Assembly (NCBI GenBank): GCA_002179805.1
Contig: NAVB01000443.1
Coordinates: forward strand, 42,192-106,191
Source of the DNA: Acanthamoeba lenticulata
Taxonomy: Eukaryota > Discosea > Longamoebia > Acanthamoebidae
Direction of reading: 5' to 3'
DNA length: 64,000 nucleotides
In this document: piece by piece, positions 35,195-47,235 of the stretch
Position numbering within the stretch: position 1 is the stretch's first letter
Layout: every line of letters starts with the position of its first letter
Program-made: the position numbers and the translations under genes
Notes under the pieces: model-generated
Database searches by the model: none
The model's input: only the letters and a program-made list of their open reading frames with translations
Told to the model about the DNA's origin: nothing

Positions 35195-37572
35195 ATGGGG
35201 CGCAACAGTACTGTTCTTTCCTTCCTTTATCCCTTTCTTCTTTCTATATCTGTTCATAATCGCATCATGCAAATTTGCATTTTTCGAGATTTTTGATCGA
35301 TCCATTGCTGCAGAGCAAAAGCAGAGCAAGCGGGAGGTTCTTCGCAGCAAAAACAAGAACTATCGCGAAAACAAGGAAAAACAGAAGCTGCAGAGCAAGG
35401 AGGCCAAGAAGGACCCAACCAAGCGCAAGGGTACCACTTCCCCTGTCAAGCATTGTACTCTTTCTTTCATCTGCATTCTCATTCCTCTCTTTGTCCATCT
35501 CTACAGAGCTCAAGAAGGACCCGGGTCTGCCCAACCTGGCGCACTTCAAGCAAACGTTCGAGGCACGTCTTGAGCGCCTCGCCGAGAAGAGCGAACGCCA
35601 GCGCGACAGGCAGAAGAGGGATCGGGAACGCGTGCTGGAGGAGCAGCGCAAGCAGATGTCCCTTCACGAGTTGGCCAGGAGCGCCATGGACCGCGAGGTC
35701 TCCTTCCGTCAGAAGGTGGAGGGCCGAGGCGTGGAGTCCATCCAGACCATGACCGACAACTCGAAAAAGGCCTTCTTCCGTGAGTTCAAAAAGGTGGTCA
35801 AGGCCGCCGACGTCATCCTTGAAGTGCTCGACGCCCGCGACCCGCTGGGCTGCCGGTGCCTCGACGTCGAGCAGATGATCATCACTCAGGACCCCAACAA
35901 GAAGATCATCCTCATCCTCAACAAGATCGATCTGGTGCCGAAGGAGAACGTGGAGAAGTGGCTCAAGTACCTGCGCAACGACTTCCCCACGCTGGCCTTC
36001 AAGTGCTCCACGCAGAAGAAGGGCAAGATCGCCCAGTCGATGGCCTCCCTCCACGCTGGCTCGTCGGCCAACATGGAGACCAGCGAGTGCCTCGGTGCCG
36101 ACACCCTCATCCAGCTCCTCAAGAACTACTCCCGCTCGCTCAACCTCAAGACTTCCATCACCGTGGGCATCATCGGTACAAACCTTTTTATTTATTCTTT
36201 CAAATAGAAAACAATCAATTAATCATTCTTTATTTCATGAATAAAAACGCAGGATACCCGAACGTGGGTAAGAGCAGCTTGATCAACAGCTTGAAACGGG
36301 AGCGGGCCGTGGGCGTGGGTGCCACGCCGGGCTACACGCGCGCCATGCAGGAGGTGCACATCGACAAGCACGTCAAGCTGCTCGACTGCCCCGGTATCGT
36401 CTTCTCCGAAAGCTCCTCCGAGTCGGACCTCGTGCTGCGCAACTGCATCAAGGTCGAGCAGATCACCGACACCGTCAAGCCCGGTACGTAGTCGTCTTCG
36501 TTCTTTCCTCTCTTACGGCTTGTTGCTCATTATGTTGGCGACGGCGCGCGCAGTTGAGCTCATCCTGAGCCGATGCCGGCGGGAGAAGCTGATGGAGCTG
36601 TACAAGATCCCGATCTACCATGATGTCCGCGAGTTCCTGTGCCACATCGCCCACAAGCGCGGCAAGCTGGGCAAGGGCGGCGTGCCCGAATACGAGGCCG
36701 CGGCGCGCACGGTGCTGCAGGACTGGAACGCGGGCAAGATCGCCTTCTACACGGAGCCGCCCAAGGAGCGCAAGGGCATCCACGTCTCGGCGCAGGTCGT
36801 GTCGCAGTTCTCGCAGGAGATCAAGCTCGACCAGATCTTCCTCAACGACGACATGGACTCCTCCGTGCTGGCCGGCCTGGCCGACACCGACAGCGGCCGC
36901 TTCATGTCGATGGGCACCAGCGTGTTCTCGTCGACTGTCGACACCAACTTTATGCGACACCTCGGCACCGAGGAGGACATGGCCCACGACGATGACGACG
37001 ATGATGACGATGACGACGAGGACGCCCGCCAACCGAGGTACATGGTGCGCGGCCACGAGAACAACGTGGAAGGCAGCGGGGCCGAGGGCATGGTCGAGGA
37101 GGAGGGCCAGGAGGAGGGTCAGGACGCGGCCACGATCATGCAGCAGCGGAAGCTGTTCGAGGACGAGGACCGGATCAACCCGCAGACCCAGAAGGAGCGG
37201 AGACGACAGCTCAAGATGCTCCGCAAGATGAAGCGTAAGGGCAAGGACACGTCGGGCGTGCTCGCGGGCGAGGAGGAGGAAGACGAGGACGACGACGACG
37301 ACATTGACGAGGACGAGGACGGCGCCGACACGGTGGAGAGCGTCACGTCGCGCCTGGGCCTCTTCACGCCGGACGACCTCATGCAGTTCCTCGAGGCCTC
37401 CAAAGCCGCCAACAAGAGCATCGCCAGCAGCAAGAAGAAGAACAACAACAAGAACCGGAGGAACCGGAAGGGCAAGCAAAAGGTCGAGGACGAGGACGAG
37501 GAAGAGGAGGAAGGCGCGGGTGGGATGGACCAAGAGGAGGAAGAGTTATTTGATGTCGACGCGATGAACTAA
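35195..37572 (+). CDS. GNL3: Nucleostemin-family nucleolar GTPase
   Basis: Circularly permuted GTPase of 60S ribosome assembly (nucleostemin/GNL3/GNL3L/Nug1). Exons 35195-35207, 35314-35430, 35507-36175, 36253-36483 and 36554-37572 total 2049 nt, 682 residues. The first exon is only 13 nt (ATGGGGCGCAACA); it joins to give [20 protein letters not shown], the basic nucleolar targeting start typical of the family. A coiled coil ([20 protein letters not shown]) precedes G4 NKIDL (about residue 182), G1 GYPNVGKSS (about 267) and G3 DCPG (about 311), the permuted order G4-G5-G1-G2-G3. The C-terminal half is long and very acidic/basic (Asp runs, then [17 protein letters not shown]), larger than in human GNL3L. 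Confidence 0.94.
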
Positions 37573-37686
37573 GGAATGGAGCACCAGCACACATTCCCCA
37601 AATGCGTTACATTGCAAAATCGTTCATGTCGACATACCCCCGATTGACGTGTAACCCCTTTGCTGCGGCCCACATAGGTCGACCCC

Positions 37687-38325
37687 ATGACTAAGGTGAA
37701 GGTGAGCAATGGCACAGCATGGTCGTATTTCTACATAGCGGTGTTGTTCTTGGCTTTTTGGCTGCCGCTACTGGTCACCGCCCACGAGGATGGAGGCGCC
37801 TGGTCCTTCGGCCAAGCTAGCGTGAAGCCTGAAAAGCCAAGGCTCCGAGCCAAGTCTGGGGGTGAAGTGGCAACTCCAACAGGAGACCTTGCGGCTGCCC
37901 AGGAGGTGACTGAGCCACATCTTTCTACTCCACCACCACTCTACGGCAAGAAGCTGCTGCGAACCAAGCACGTGAGGAAGCTGCTTGCTGAGCTACGCGC
38001 AGAAGAGAAGGTTATCGAAGAGCAGTGGCAGGAGAAAGCGCAACAACGCGCAGAAACAACACCTCAGCCACATACGAGTCTCCCGGACCCGGTGCTCTCG
38101 GATATGCAACAGATGCTGCGCGCCATCGGACAGGCTGCTGCACCATCCGCCTGCGCTTCCCCGCAACTCGCAGTGGCGGCGGAGGGCAAGTGGGGCGGAA
38201 CAGCGCAGCAACTTCCCACGCAGGGCATGAAGATACAAGGCCAGTGGTCGTGGGGTTGGCGAGCCTCAACTGTCCGTACGAGCACCAGTGGCCAGGAGGA
38301 CAAAGGGCAGATCGACAGTCAATAA
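37687..38325 (+). CDS. Hypothetical protein with N-terminal hydrophobic helix
   Basis: Single-exon frame of 212 codons starting 115 bp after the GNL3 stop. Residues about 13-32 (WSYFYIAVLFLAFWLPLLVT) form one hydrophobic helix ending at a plausible signal-peptidase site (VTAHE). The rest is hydrophilic, with a charged helix (KHVRKLLAELRAEEKVIEEQ) and Gln/Ala/Pro-rich low complexity. No family recognised. It is probably secreted or a type II membrane protein. The real gene status rests on the leader, the length and composition. Confidence 0.6.
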   Translation: MTKVKVSNGTAWSYFYIAVLFLAFWLPLLVTAHEDGGAWSFGQASVKPEKPRLRAKSGGEVATPTGDLAAAQEVTEPHLSTPPPLYGKKLLRTKHVRKLLAELRAEEKVIEEQWQEKAQQRAETTPQPHTSLPDPVLSDMQQMLRAIGQAAAPSACASPQLAVAAEGKWGGTAQQLPTQGMKIQGQWSWGWRASTVRTSTSGQEDKGQIDSQ

Positions 38326-38550
38326 ACACTAAAAGAACTGGGAAAAACAAATATTGCCTTGTTTTTGTTTATCTGATGATGATCGTCGTAGTTTTACATT
38401 AGGGGACTGTACTCGTGGGTGAAGAGAAGGAGAAGGAAAAACACAGAGCCAGACGAGAAGAAGAAAGAGGGCGAGACGAATAGAGAGGAGAGAGAAGTCG
38501 GGGGATACTAGGTGCGTATGGAGGAAGAGCACTCAGATGACGGGACTCGC

Positions 38551-41500
38551 TCAGGCCTTGGGCGACTTGCCTCGACTGCGAGACCTGCTGTCTTTTCGCT
38601 TGGCCGACGACTTGTCGAGGGCGTCGGGCTGTTGCTTGGCTGTGGCGGGGCTGTTGCGGTGGCAGGCGTCCTCTTCATTGAAGCCGCCCACGCTCTCGCT
38701 CAGGCGCAGGAGCTGGTAAGGATCGATGTCGGCGATGCCCATGCGTCGTCGGCCCAGCGCCTGCGGGCTGGAGTAGGCGTCTTCAGCAGCTGCCACCGCC
38801 TGGCCTGCCTGAGACGCGGGGGCCGCCGCGGCCTGCTGCTGGTTCTTGCGCCGGGTGGCGAGCAGCAGCGAGTTGCGCATGAACTGCGGGATCCGATGGT
38901 ACGGCGTCTCGCCCTCGTGGCTGCCATTGCCCGGGGCAAGCTGGTGGTGCGTATGGAGGCTGCCGCCGCTGTGGCTGCTGGCCAGGGCGCGGGTACTGGC
39001 GCCGCGCTTGCTGGCGTACTGCTCTTTCTTGCTGGGGATGCCGGTAGTGGTGGAGGGCGGGAGGGAAGGCAGCGTGGGCGCTGTCGAGCTGAGCGGCGAC
39101 CGCAGGGACGAGGCGGTGGCGGGCGGGAGGGGCCCCTTCTTGCTCTCGTTGGCCAGCGCGGTGAAGAGCACCTGTGAATGGAACGGCGCCTCTGCCGATC
39201 GCGGTCGCGCCTTTTTGTTGGCCTTTTTTGACGACGGCTCGCAGCGGCTGCTGCCACCGCGATCGCCCGGCGCCGCGACAGTCGCCGCAGCGGGGCGGCC
39301 GGTCGGGGCTGGCGCGGCGGGCGGCCGCCAAGAGGAGAGCGCGGCCGACCAGGCGGCCTCATCGTGGGACTGCGACGCGCTCATCATCGGTTGCTGAAGC
39401 TGCGACTTGCTTTGCGACTTGCGATTGTAGTCGAGCAGCGAGCCCGAGTGGCCCAAGCCGAGCCGCTGGTTGCTGCCGCCGCTGCCGTTGCTAAAAGGCA
39501 GGCCGTAGGTCGAGTAGACGGCCGCTGCGGCCTCCTCGCGGCTGATGATGCCGACGCCGCCTGCCGGGGCGAGGCTCGACGTCGCTTTCGTCGTCGTGGT
39601 CGTCATCATCATGTTGATGGCCGGCATTTCGCGCGACTGCTGCTTAGTGTTGGGCGACGCGCCCTCGGCCACGGCCGGCGCCGGCTCGGTGGGCGTCGTG
39701 ATGTGGACCGGTGGCGGCGGTCGCGTGGTCACGGTCGAGGACGACGCGTATGGCACCAGCGCGTCCATCGAGGCCGATGCCTTGAGCTGCTCGGCCACGA
39801 GCATCGCGATGTCGGCCGGAACGACTGATGCAGAGGTCGACGATGATGATGACGACGAAGTCAACGAAAGCGAACTGCCGCCGCTGCCGCCAAGCTGGTT
39901 GTTGCCAGAGTCAGTGAGGGGCATGAGCGAGGTGGCCGTGAAGGTAGAGGTCGTGGGCGATGTGTTGGGCGAATAAAAGGTCGAGAACGAGATGCGTCGC
40001 GTGGGGAAGAGGGACTCCAGCTTCCGGTAGAGTTCCCGGAACGTGGGCCGGTCCTCGGGGCTCTCCTGCAAGCAGGGCATGATGATCTGCGAGTAGATCT
40101 CCTCCGGGCAGCCCTCCGGCTTGGCCAGCCGCATGCCTCGCCGCACGGCGTCGACAACCTCCACCGTGGTCATCCCCGCGTACGGCAACGCCCCAAAACT
40201 GAATATCTCCCACACAGTGACACCAAAGGACCACACATCGGCCTTGTCCGTGTACGGCTTGCCCTTGAACACTTCAACGGCTGCAAAATAACAACGTTTT
40301 AACAAATGAATTGATCAAATACATGCTTAGGAAGGAAGAAAGGGGGGAGGGTGCGTACCAGTCCAGCGGACGGGGATGCTCTTCATCTGCTGCGGGTTAA
40401 GCTCGTCGGTGGAGAGCTTCGACAGTCCAAAATCGCAGACCTTCACTCGGTAGACGTCGGATCGCTTGATCTCGAGCAGGAGGTTGCGCGCGGCCAAGTC
40501 TCGGTGGATGATCCCGTGGGCGGCCAAGTGGTCCATCCCGGCCGCCAGGTCCTTCGTCATTTGGATCAGCGCCTCCACACTGATCGCCGACCTGACAAGA
40601 GGCGTGACCCGAGCACAAGCTTAGTCCCTCAATCCTTTCTCTTTGTGGGTGGGGGGGAAGCGCGTACGTGTTTTGGATGAGGTGCTTGTCAAGCGAGCCG
40701 TCAGCCATGAACTCGGTCACGATGTAGAGTTGGTCCGGGCCCTCGGCGAGGCCGAAAAATGTGACCACGTTCGGATGAGCCGGCAGGTTCCTTTATTCAT
40801 CGTAGTCATTGGTGTAAGTGGCACCGCCTTTTATAAAATGAAACCAAAAAAGATGGAAAAGCTGTGAAGGAGGCATGACGTACGACATGATCTGTGCTTC
40901 GGCGAGGAATGCCGTCTTGTCTGTCGATCGCACCGACTTGATCGCGACCGTAGTCGTGCCTCGTAGTCGTCCCTGTTCCACGACACATCATCAATACCGC
41001 GAGACCGTCGAGTGAGTGCTGAAGGCAGTAGCTGGTACCTCCCACACGTCACCGAACGCGCCGATCCCCAATTTATTTACAAAGGACAGGTCGTTGGGAC
41101 TGATGGTCGCCCTCACCGGCTCACGCGCCACTGGAGATTCCACGCGCGTGTGTGAGCCGCCATCACCGTACACCTTGGCGGGGGGGGGGGTTGAGGAACA
41201 TACGCTTGGGATCCTGTGATCGTTGAATGTAATTGTAGACCGCCAACCTGATGGAAAGAGGCAGCCCCAGTTCCTATTGGTGCGTTTGTGTGCTGGCGAG
41301 GTCAGCTTTCTCAGCGACCACAAGCGCTTTTGCAAAGAGGCGAAAGCAGGGTTCGAGGAGGAAAACGGAACCTGAAGGTCATCCTTGGTGAGGTGCTGGA
41401 GCACTTCAAACGAAATATTCGCATCCAAAAACAGCTTCTCGCCCTCCTTGCCCAGGTTCAAACTCTTCACCATCTCTCCGATCCGCGGGTCCAGGCACGG

Positions 41501-43264
41501 CTGGTCGCCCATCTCCTCAACCCCATCTGCGCACGCCGCTCCTGGTGAGGACACGACTCCACACACGCAGAGGGGGGAGAGACAGATGAAGGCGCACCTT
41601 CGCCGGAGCCGCTCTTCTTGCCTTCGGCAAGGAGGAGGAGCGGAGAAGGAAGGAGGACGAGTGTGTGGCTGTGCCCCACCGCGAGGCACGTAGGCTTGAC
41701 CGTGGCGGTGCCCTCCAGTGGTCGTGGCAGATCCTGCGAGATGTTGTTCTTGCTCATCCCCACTGCAGGGCCAAAGCCAAAGGAGTAGATAATGCCGGTG
41801 TCGGATACGGCGATCGAGTGCCTCTGGCCGGCGCCGATGAACTCGATTTTCACGCCTATCAGCCCCTCGATGATGACCGGCTCCCACACCAGCTTCTTCT
41901 GGCCCTTGCCCAGCCCTGCGTTGTGAAATTGGTCAGCTGAGGGGTCGGGCAAGAGGCCGAGGGGGAGCCAAGGCGTACCCAAACAGCCAGCACGACTCTT
42001 GCCCATGGTGTAGACCTGTCCGTCAGTGGAGAGCAATAGTGTGTGCTTCTTACCCACGGCGACACTCTTCATGGGCACTCCGGCCACAGCATCGATCCGT
42101 CGGGGAACGCTCACCGCATTTCGTTGGCCGTTCGAGGCTGGAGGCGGCCCATAGAGATACAGGACCGGGTGAGCCGCGCGCGACGGGGCTTAAAGGACGG
42201 CGATGGGGGAGGAGAACGCATGGGCCAAGAGGGCGCACCGCGGGAAAGCCATGACTGAGATCGCGAGAGGTTGTTGTGGCCGAGCCACGGGCCGTTCGCG
42301 CCGAAAGAGTAGGTCTTCCCGTCCCGGTCGATCGCGAAGCTTTGGTTGTAACCAGCAGCGATGTGGGTGATCGCTGAAAGCGTCTCAATGCGAGCCGCTT
42401 TATGCTCATCGTCGAGGCTATCCAGCCCCAGGGCCCCGTGTGTTCCCTGTATGGCATGTGCGGAAAAGACCTCAGCTGGGCTGCCTTGCGATGGACGAGA
42501 AGACCGCACGTACCAGTCCAAAGGCAAACACTTCGCCTCCGTCGGTGAGTACGAGGCTGTGATTCTCGCCGACAGCAATTTGCGTGATTGTCTGTGGGGT
42601 TTGTGTGGGCAGGGTCACGAGCTTTGCCGTAAAGCAGTTGTCTGTGCTGCCGTGCCCAAGCTTGCCGAATCGTCCTGCATTGGATTGAGAAAGGGGACTG
42701 TTGAAAAGAAAGCGCTTGAGAACGAGGGAAGTAAAGCGCTACCTTCGCCCATGCTGTAAACACTGCCACTTTCTGAACGGGTTGAAGAATGATAGACTAT
42801 GTAAGAAAGAATTAAGGACCAAATTTGAGAAGATCTGAAGGAGGCGCACGGGTAAGAAAGAGGGCGTGTGAGGAGCTCATCGCGATGTGGGCTATTCGCA
42901 AGCCAGGAAGAGGAAAGGGCTGAGGAGAGAACCATCTGGTCTCAAGCCCCAACAAAATACCCACTCGACCCCATCCAATCACGTTTCCCTCATCTGCAGG
43001 CGGAAGATAAGACCCAGATTACTTCATACTCAACTCGATGGGAGAGGGCAAGAAAGGGCGCATTAACGTACCTGTAATGGCAAGAGAGCAATTTGGTCCC
43101 GTCACGAGGGCGATAAGTTGTGCTGCGGCCGCGGCGGGGTAATCGACTCGATCAATTCGTCGCGCCTGGGCGAGACTGGCGGCATTGCGACCGAGCTCCC
43201 CGCAAGCATTTGTGCCAAACGAGTAGAGAAATCGTTGCCGCCTCGTCTGCAGCGGTGAGGTCAT
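38551..43264 (-). CDS. RCC1 repeat - SAM - tyrosine kinase protein
   Basis: Multidomain signalling kinase. Start at 43264 (MTSPLQTRRQRFLYSFGTN) leads straight into an RCC1 propeller spread over many exons (FGTNACGELGRN, GKLGHGSTDN, VGENHSLVLTDGGEVFAFG, GTHGALGLDS, GYNQSFAIDRDGKTYSFGAN, GKKHTLLLSTDGQVYTMG, GQRHSIAVSDTGIIYSFG, VGHSHTLVLLP). Next is a SAM domain (RIGEMVKSLNLGKEGEKLF, SFEVLQHLTKDDLQ, about 41530-41340). The kinase domain has GIGAFGDVW, VAIKSV, HRDLAARN, DFG, PVRWTAVEVF and DVWSFGVTVWEIFSFG, all tyrosine-kinase type. The C-terminal 450 residues are Ser/Thr-rich and basic, without SH2/SH3. Upstream 43265-43427 an open stretch could add an N-terminal exon. I infer the propeller and SAM supply localisation or oligomerisation. 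Confidence 0.88.
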
Positions 43265-44282
43265 CTCTGTCTATCGCGCGGGTCTGTTGCCCAGGATTTA
43301 AGGAAGGTTGCTGCCGGTTCTCCCTTCCTCCTCCCACGTCCGAAACTCGCTCCAATGCAAATTCGATGATGCTGATGATGTTATCGAAACTGTTCGCGGC
43401 TGAGGTATCCTTCCCACAAAGCAGCACACACAGCCTCCTACCACCGGAACGGACCCTCTTCTGGGCGTCCCTCGTTACCGCGCTAATACACTGCGGCCCT
43501 TATCCTTCCGTCTTTTCTCGCAATCGAAACCGGTTGCCTGTGTGTGGCTCGCCTTGGTTTGCGCAGGCGAAGCGTCAGCCTTTTCGACACGCTGCACTGC
43601 TGTCGTCACGCGCCATCACCGTGTAACCTATCAACTCCATGCTTTTGTCCATATGACGACACCCACGTTTTTTCTTCTTTCGTCTTTTTTCGACAACAAC
43701 CCAGGTCGCTAGGGCCGTACATCCCAGTCCTGGCGGCTGCGATGTTGCACCTAACAACGAAGTGCTCCCCAGAAGTTAGGCCAACACGGCCAACCCGCCT
43801 CGGACCGAGAGACATCAGTGTGCCTGGTGCGCGCAAGCAGCCCTGACCCGATCATCTGATGGCTTAGGAGGGCCGTCCGTCCCACGCCGAGCCAAACGCA
43901 GCCCGCTTGCGAGTTCCCTGGCGCCTCGGCCACCCCCACACGATCGGACAGTAGGAAAGGAGCCAAACCATATCTAGTAGTACTTGTTTTTCGAGAATGG
44001 CTGCACGCGAGGTCGCTAGGAGGCCGTTGGCGGGCAAACCGTGCTGTGTCTGTGTGCTGGGGAGTAGTTTTGTACGCAGGAGCCTTTAAAGGGAGTAGCA
44101 CAGTCGGGGTAACTCCCCGGTTTCAGGGTGTCATCGCCTGGCTTCTGAATATTTGAATTGCTAGCCCACAAGACCAGCGTGAAACTTGCCAAATAATTGA
44201 AAAAAAAAAGAGAGAAAAGTTTCGCAGAAAAAGGAATAAAAAAAGTTGTCTGTGCGACGAGGCCGAACCAGACCTGTCGGAG
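43265..44282. other. Divergent intergenic region, kinase / DNA ligase
   Basis: One kilobase between two divergent starts. The left 160 bases stay open on the minus strand (MLLCGKDTSAANSFDNIISI) and might be an extra kinase exon. The rest shows only short open frames with no domain, ending in an A-rich stretch (44190-44240) before the ligase start. No RNA gene could be supported here. Confidence 0.45.
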
Positions 44283-47088
44283 ATGGAAGAAGAGAAGCAA
44301 GTGTGCCGTCTGGTGCAGCCGGGCCGGGATGGCGCACAGCTGTGCGCTGACGAGGTGCTTTCTTCCTCTCTCCGCAATTCTACTTACCCAGCGCTGACCC
44401 GAGGGTGGTGTAGGTGGTGGAATTGGGGCGCACCTGGCTGGGGCAGCAGTACTCTCGGTGCTCGCGAGTGCACGTCGAGCTTCGCTACGACGCCGGCGCC
44501 CGCCTCCTGCACCTCACCGCGGTTCGTGTGCGCTCTGAATTTCGGGTGGACCGGGGCTCCTCGTCCTGACTCCCACATGCAGCGAGGCACCAACCCGGTG
44601 GTGATCGAGCGCACGTCAAGCAACAAGAAGCCCGCGAAGAAGACGCTGGTCGTCAAGGGCGAGCAGGCGACTCTCCGGCACGCTGACGCGGTTTATCTGG
44701 TTGCGCAAGACGAGTCGACACGCTTCGTTGTGGAAATGCCTCCTCCTGCGTTGCGGGCGGAGACCGACACGACCCAAGGCCATGATCAGGTACACCTGAA
44801 TTTCCGAAATGTGCCACGCGCGTAACTGAAGAACGCACACAACTCGTCACGCCCACGTTAACCTGGCCATGATGGTGGTGATGTGATGATCAGGCGTCGT
44901 CGTGGCCTGACCTCGTTGAGCTTCCGGGGTTGGTCAAGGCCACGACATCTTCTTCGACGTCGTCTGGCTCAGGCACCAAGAAGCGCAAGCCCGATGCGGT
45001 TACGGCGACGTCCACTTCCCAATCGGCGCACATCAAGCCCAAGGGAAAGGCGAAGGGCGGTGGCGATGGTCTGGCTGAGGAGCGGCCCAAGAAGCGGCCG
45101 CGATGCAAGTATGGGAGCTCGTGCTACCGCAAGTCCGAGGATCACAAGGCCCAGTTCTCTCACTCGCCGCCCGCCTCTGACGATGACAACGACGAACACG
45201 AAGCTGATGAAGACGACGAGCGCGAGGCGCCCGCACTGGAGGAGGAGAAAGAAGAAGACGACGACGAGGAAGAGGCAAGCGTCGCGAAAAACAAGCCCAA
45301 GAAAGCCGGTGCCAAGAAACAGGGCGGCGGCGGTGGTGGCGCGAACTCGCTGGCGGGCAAGACGGTGGTGTTGACAGGAGCGCTGTCCACCAGGCGCACC
45401 GACATGGTGAATCTCCTCAAACAGGCGGGCGCCAAGATTGGATCCGGCGTCAGCAAGAACACGGACATCCTCATTGCCGGCGACAAGGTCGAGCCTCTCT
45501 GCCCCTCCCTTTGCTCTACACCTCCACGCGCTCGACTTCACTGACTGACCGACTGACCCGCCGTATCTCTGCCTATCTGTGTGCGGCGTGGCCTATAACA
45601 CAGCCCGGCAGCAAGCTCACCAAGGCCGAAGCGCTCGGCGTCACCGTGTGGCAGGAGGAGCGGGTACGACAACGGACGCCTCTCGCTTGGCCAGGCTCCC
45701 TCCCTCACCTGTGTGCCCTTTCCCAAATTTGTTTCGTTGCTAGTTGCTCCGGGAGCTCGAGCAAGCAGGCGTCGACGAGGACGCCGTCGGCGAGGCGCCT
45801 GATACCACACCGTCCGTGCAGCTGCTGTTGGCCAACAAGTGGAATCCCAACAACGACCCCACCGGGTGGTGGATGAGCGAGAAGCTCGACGGCGTTCGCG
45901 CCTATTGGAACGGCAGGTGCGTGCTGCCTCCCTCCCTCTCTGCGGTGTGGTACTTGGCCTCGTCTCTGACCCGCGAGGCTGGTGGCGTGCGGTGCGGCCG
46001 AGGGCTCGTCGTCGTCCAGCCATTTTGTGTCGCGGCAGGGCAACAAGTTTGAGGCGCCCGACTGGTTCCTGGAGGGTTTGCCCTCGAGCTCGATGCCGCT
46101 CGACGGCGAGCTGTGGCAAGCCCGCGGCAAATTCCAGAGCGCGGTGGGCATTGTCAAGTCCAAGGGCAAGACCGACAAGTGGAAGGCGCTCACCTTCCAA
46201 GGTGTCGATCCCGCTCATCCAGGTCGCGTCCACATGAAATTGTATGCTAAGCGTTGGTCCTCTCTTTCTCTCGATCGCCTGCTGCCCGCTTCCACCAGTG
46301 TTTGACGCGCCGGGAATGGTTTCGGAGCCCTTCGAGGCGCGGATGGCGGCCATCCGGCGGTGGTTCGACAAGAAGGGCCAAGAGGGCGCCCCCTACGCGC
46401 GGGTGGTGACGCACACCAAGTGTCAGGGGCCGGACCACCTCATTGCCGAGCTGGCCCGTATCGAGAAGAAGGGCGGCGAGGGCCTCATGTTGCGCCAGCC
46501 CGGGTCGCACTACGTCGGCGCACGGTACGCTTCCGCTTCCGCTGCACACGTGACGATCTCTTGATTGTTCACGCTTGTCATGTCGCGACCAGGTCGAGCA
46601 CGCTCCTCAAAGTCAAGACCTTCCACGACGCCGAGGCGCGCGTGATCGGCTATACGAAGTTGGCTCCTGTGCCGGGCGCCGTCAACAAGAACAAGGTCGG
46701 CACCCTCCGTTGCGAGATGGCCAACGGCACCCAGTTCAGCGTGGGCACCGGGTCCGCACTCTCTCCCCTTGTCTCGCGCGGGCTTCTCGCCCTTTACCCC
46801 TCCACCACTGACCGTGCACAACGGTCCACCTCAGGTTCTCGGACTACCAGCGCGAGCACCCACCGCCGATCGGGTCCATCATCACGTACCGCTTCCAGGA
46901 GCTCACCAAGGACGGCGTCCCGCGCTTCCCCTCCTACGTCGGTACGCCGCCACCTGTGCACCTGTGTTTCCTCCTCCTTCCACTCCCGCCCCTGCGCTCA
47001 CCACACGCTCGCAGGCGAGAGGGCGGACATGACGGAGCCGAAGGACCCCGACCCGTCCCTCCTCCCTGGCGCCAAGGCGGACGCCTGA
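44283..47088 (+). CDS. DNA ligase with FHA, PBZ and BRCT domains
   Basis: ATP-dependent DNA ligase with repair-targeting modules. The N-terminal exons form an FHA domain of PNKP/APLF type (VCRLVQPG, SRCSRVHVELRYD, RGTNPVVIE, ATLRHADAVYLV). A basic linker follows, then one PBZ poly(ADP-ribose) zinc finger CKYGSSCYRKSEDHKAQFSH (C-x5-C-x6-H-x5-H). After an acidic coil comes a BRCT domain (LAGKTVVLTGALSTRRTDMV, GAKIGSGVSKNTDILIAGDK). The catalytic part has motif I SEKLDGVRAYWNGR (nucleophile Lys), PLDGELWQARGKF, GGEGLMLRQP and LLKVKTF, then an OB-fold part with VGTLRCEMANG and YRFQELTKDGVPRFPSYVG. The nucleotidyltransferase is the short kinetoplast/bacterial-type ligase, not LIG1/3/4. Stop at 47088. 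Confidence 0.9.
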
Positions 47089-47235
47089 CAACTCGTCGTA
47101 CAAAAGAGCGAAAGCGAAAAATAAAGCGAAAGCGATGGCCGATGAAGGAAACGTCTTGTTGTTGTTGAGGGTATGGGACATCTGCAGCTGGGAAGGGGGG
47201 AAAAGAAAAACGAAAGACGGAGGTGTAAAGAGCTC

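Noticed and set aside
36475..37533. A 352-codon minus-strand open frame of Val/Leu/His
   Set aside because: Shadow of the acidic C-terminal exon of GNL3.
43781..44140. GC-rich noncoding stretch examined for a tRNA, 5S or other small RNA gene
   Set aside because: No A/B box pair, cloverleaf or other recognised RNA signature could be found by eye.
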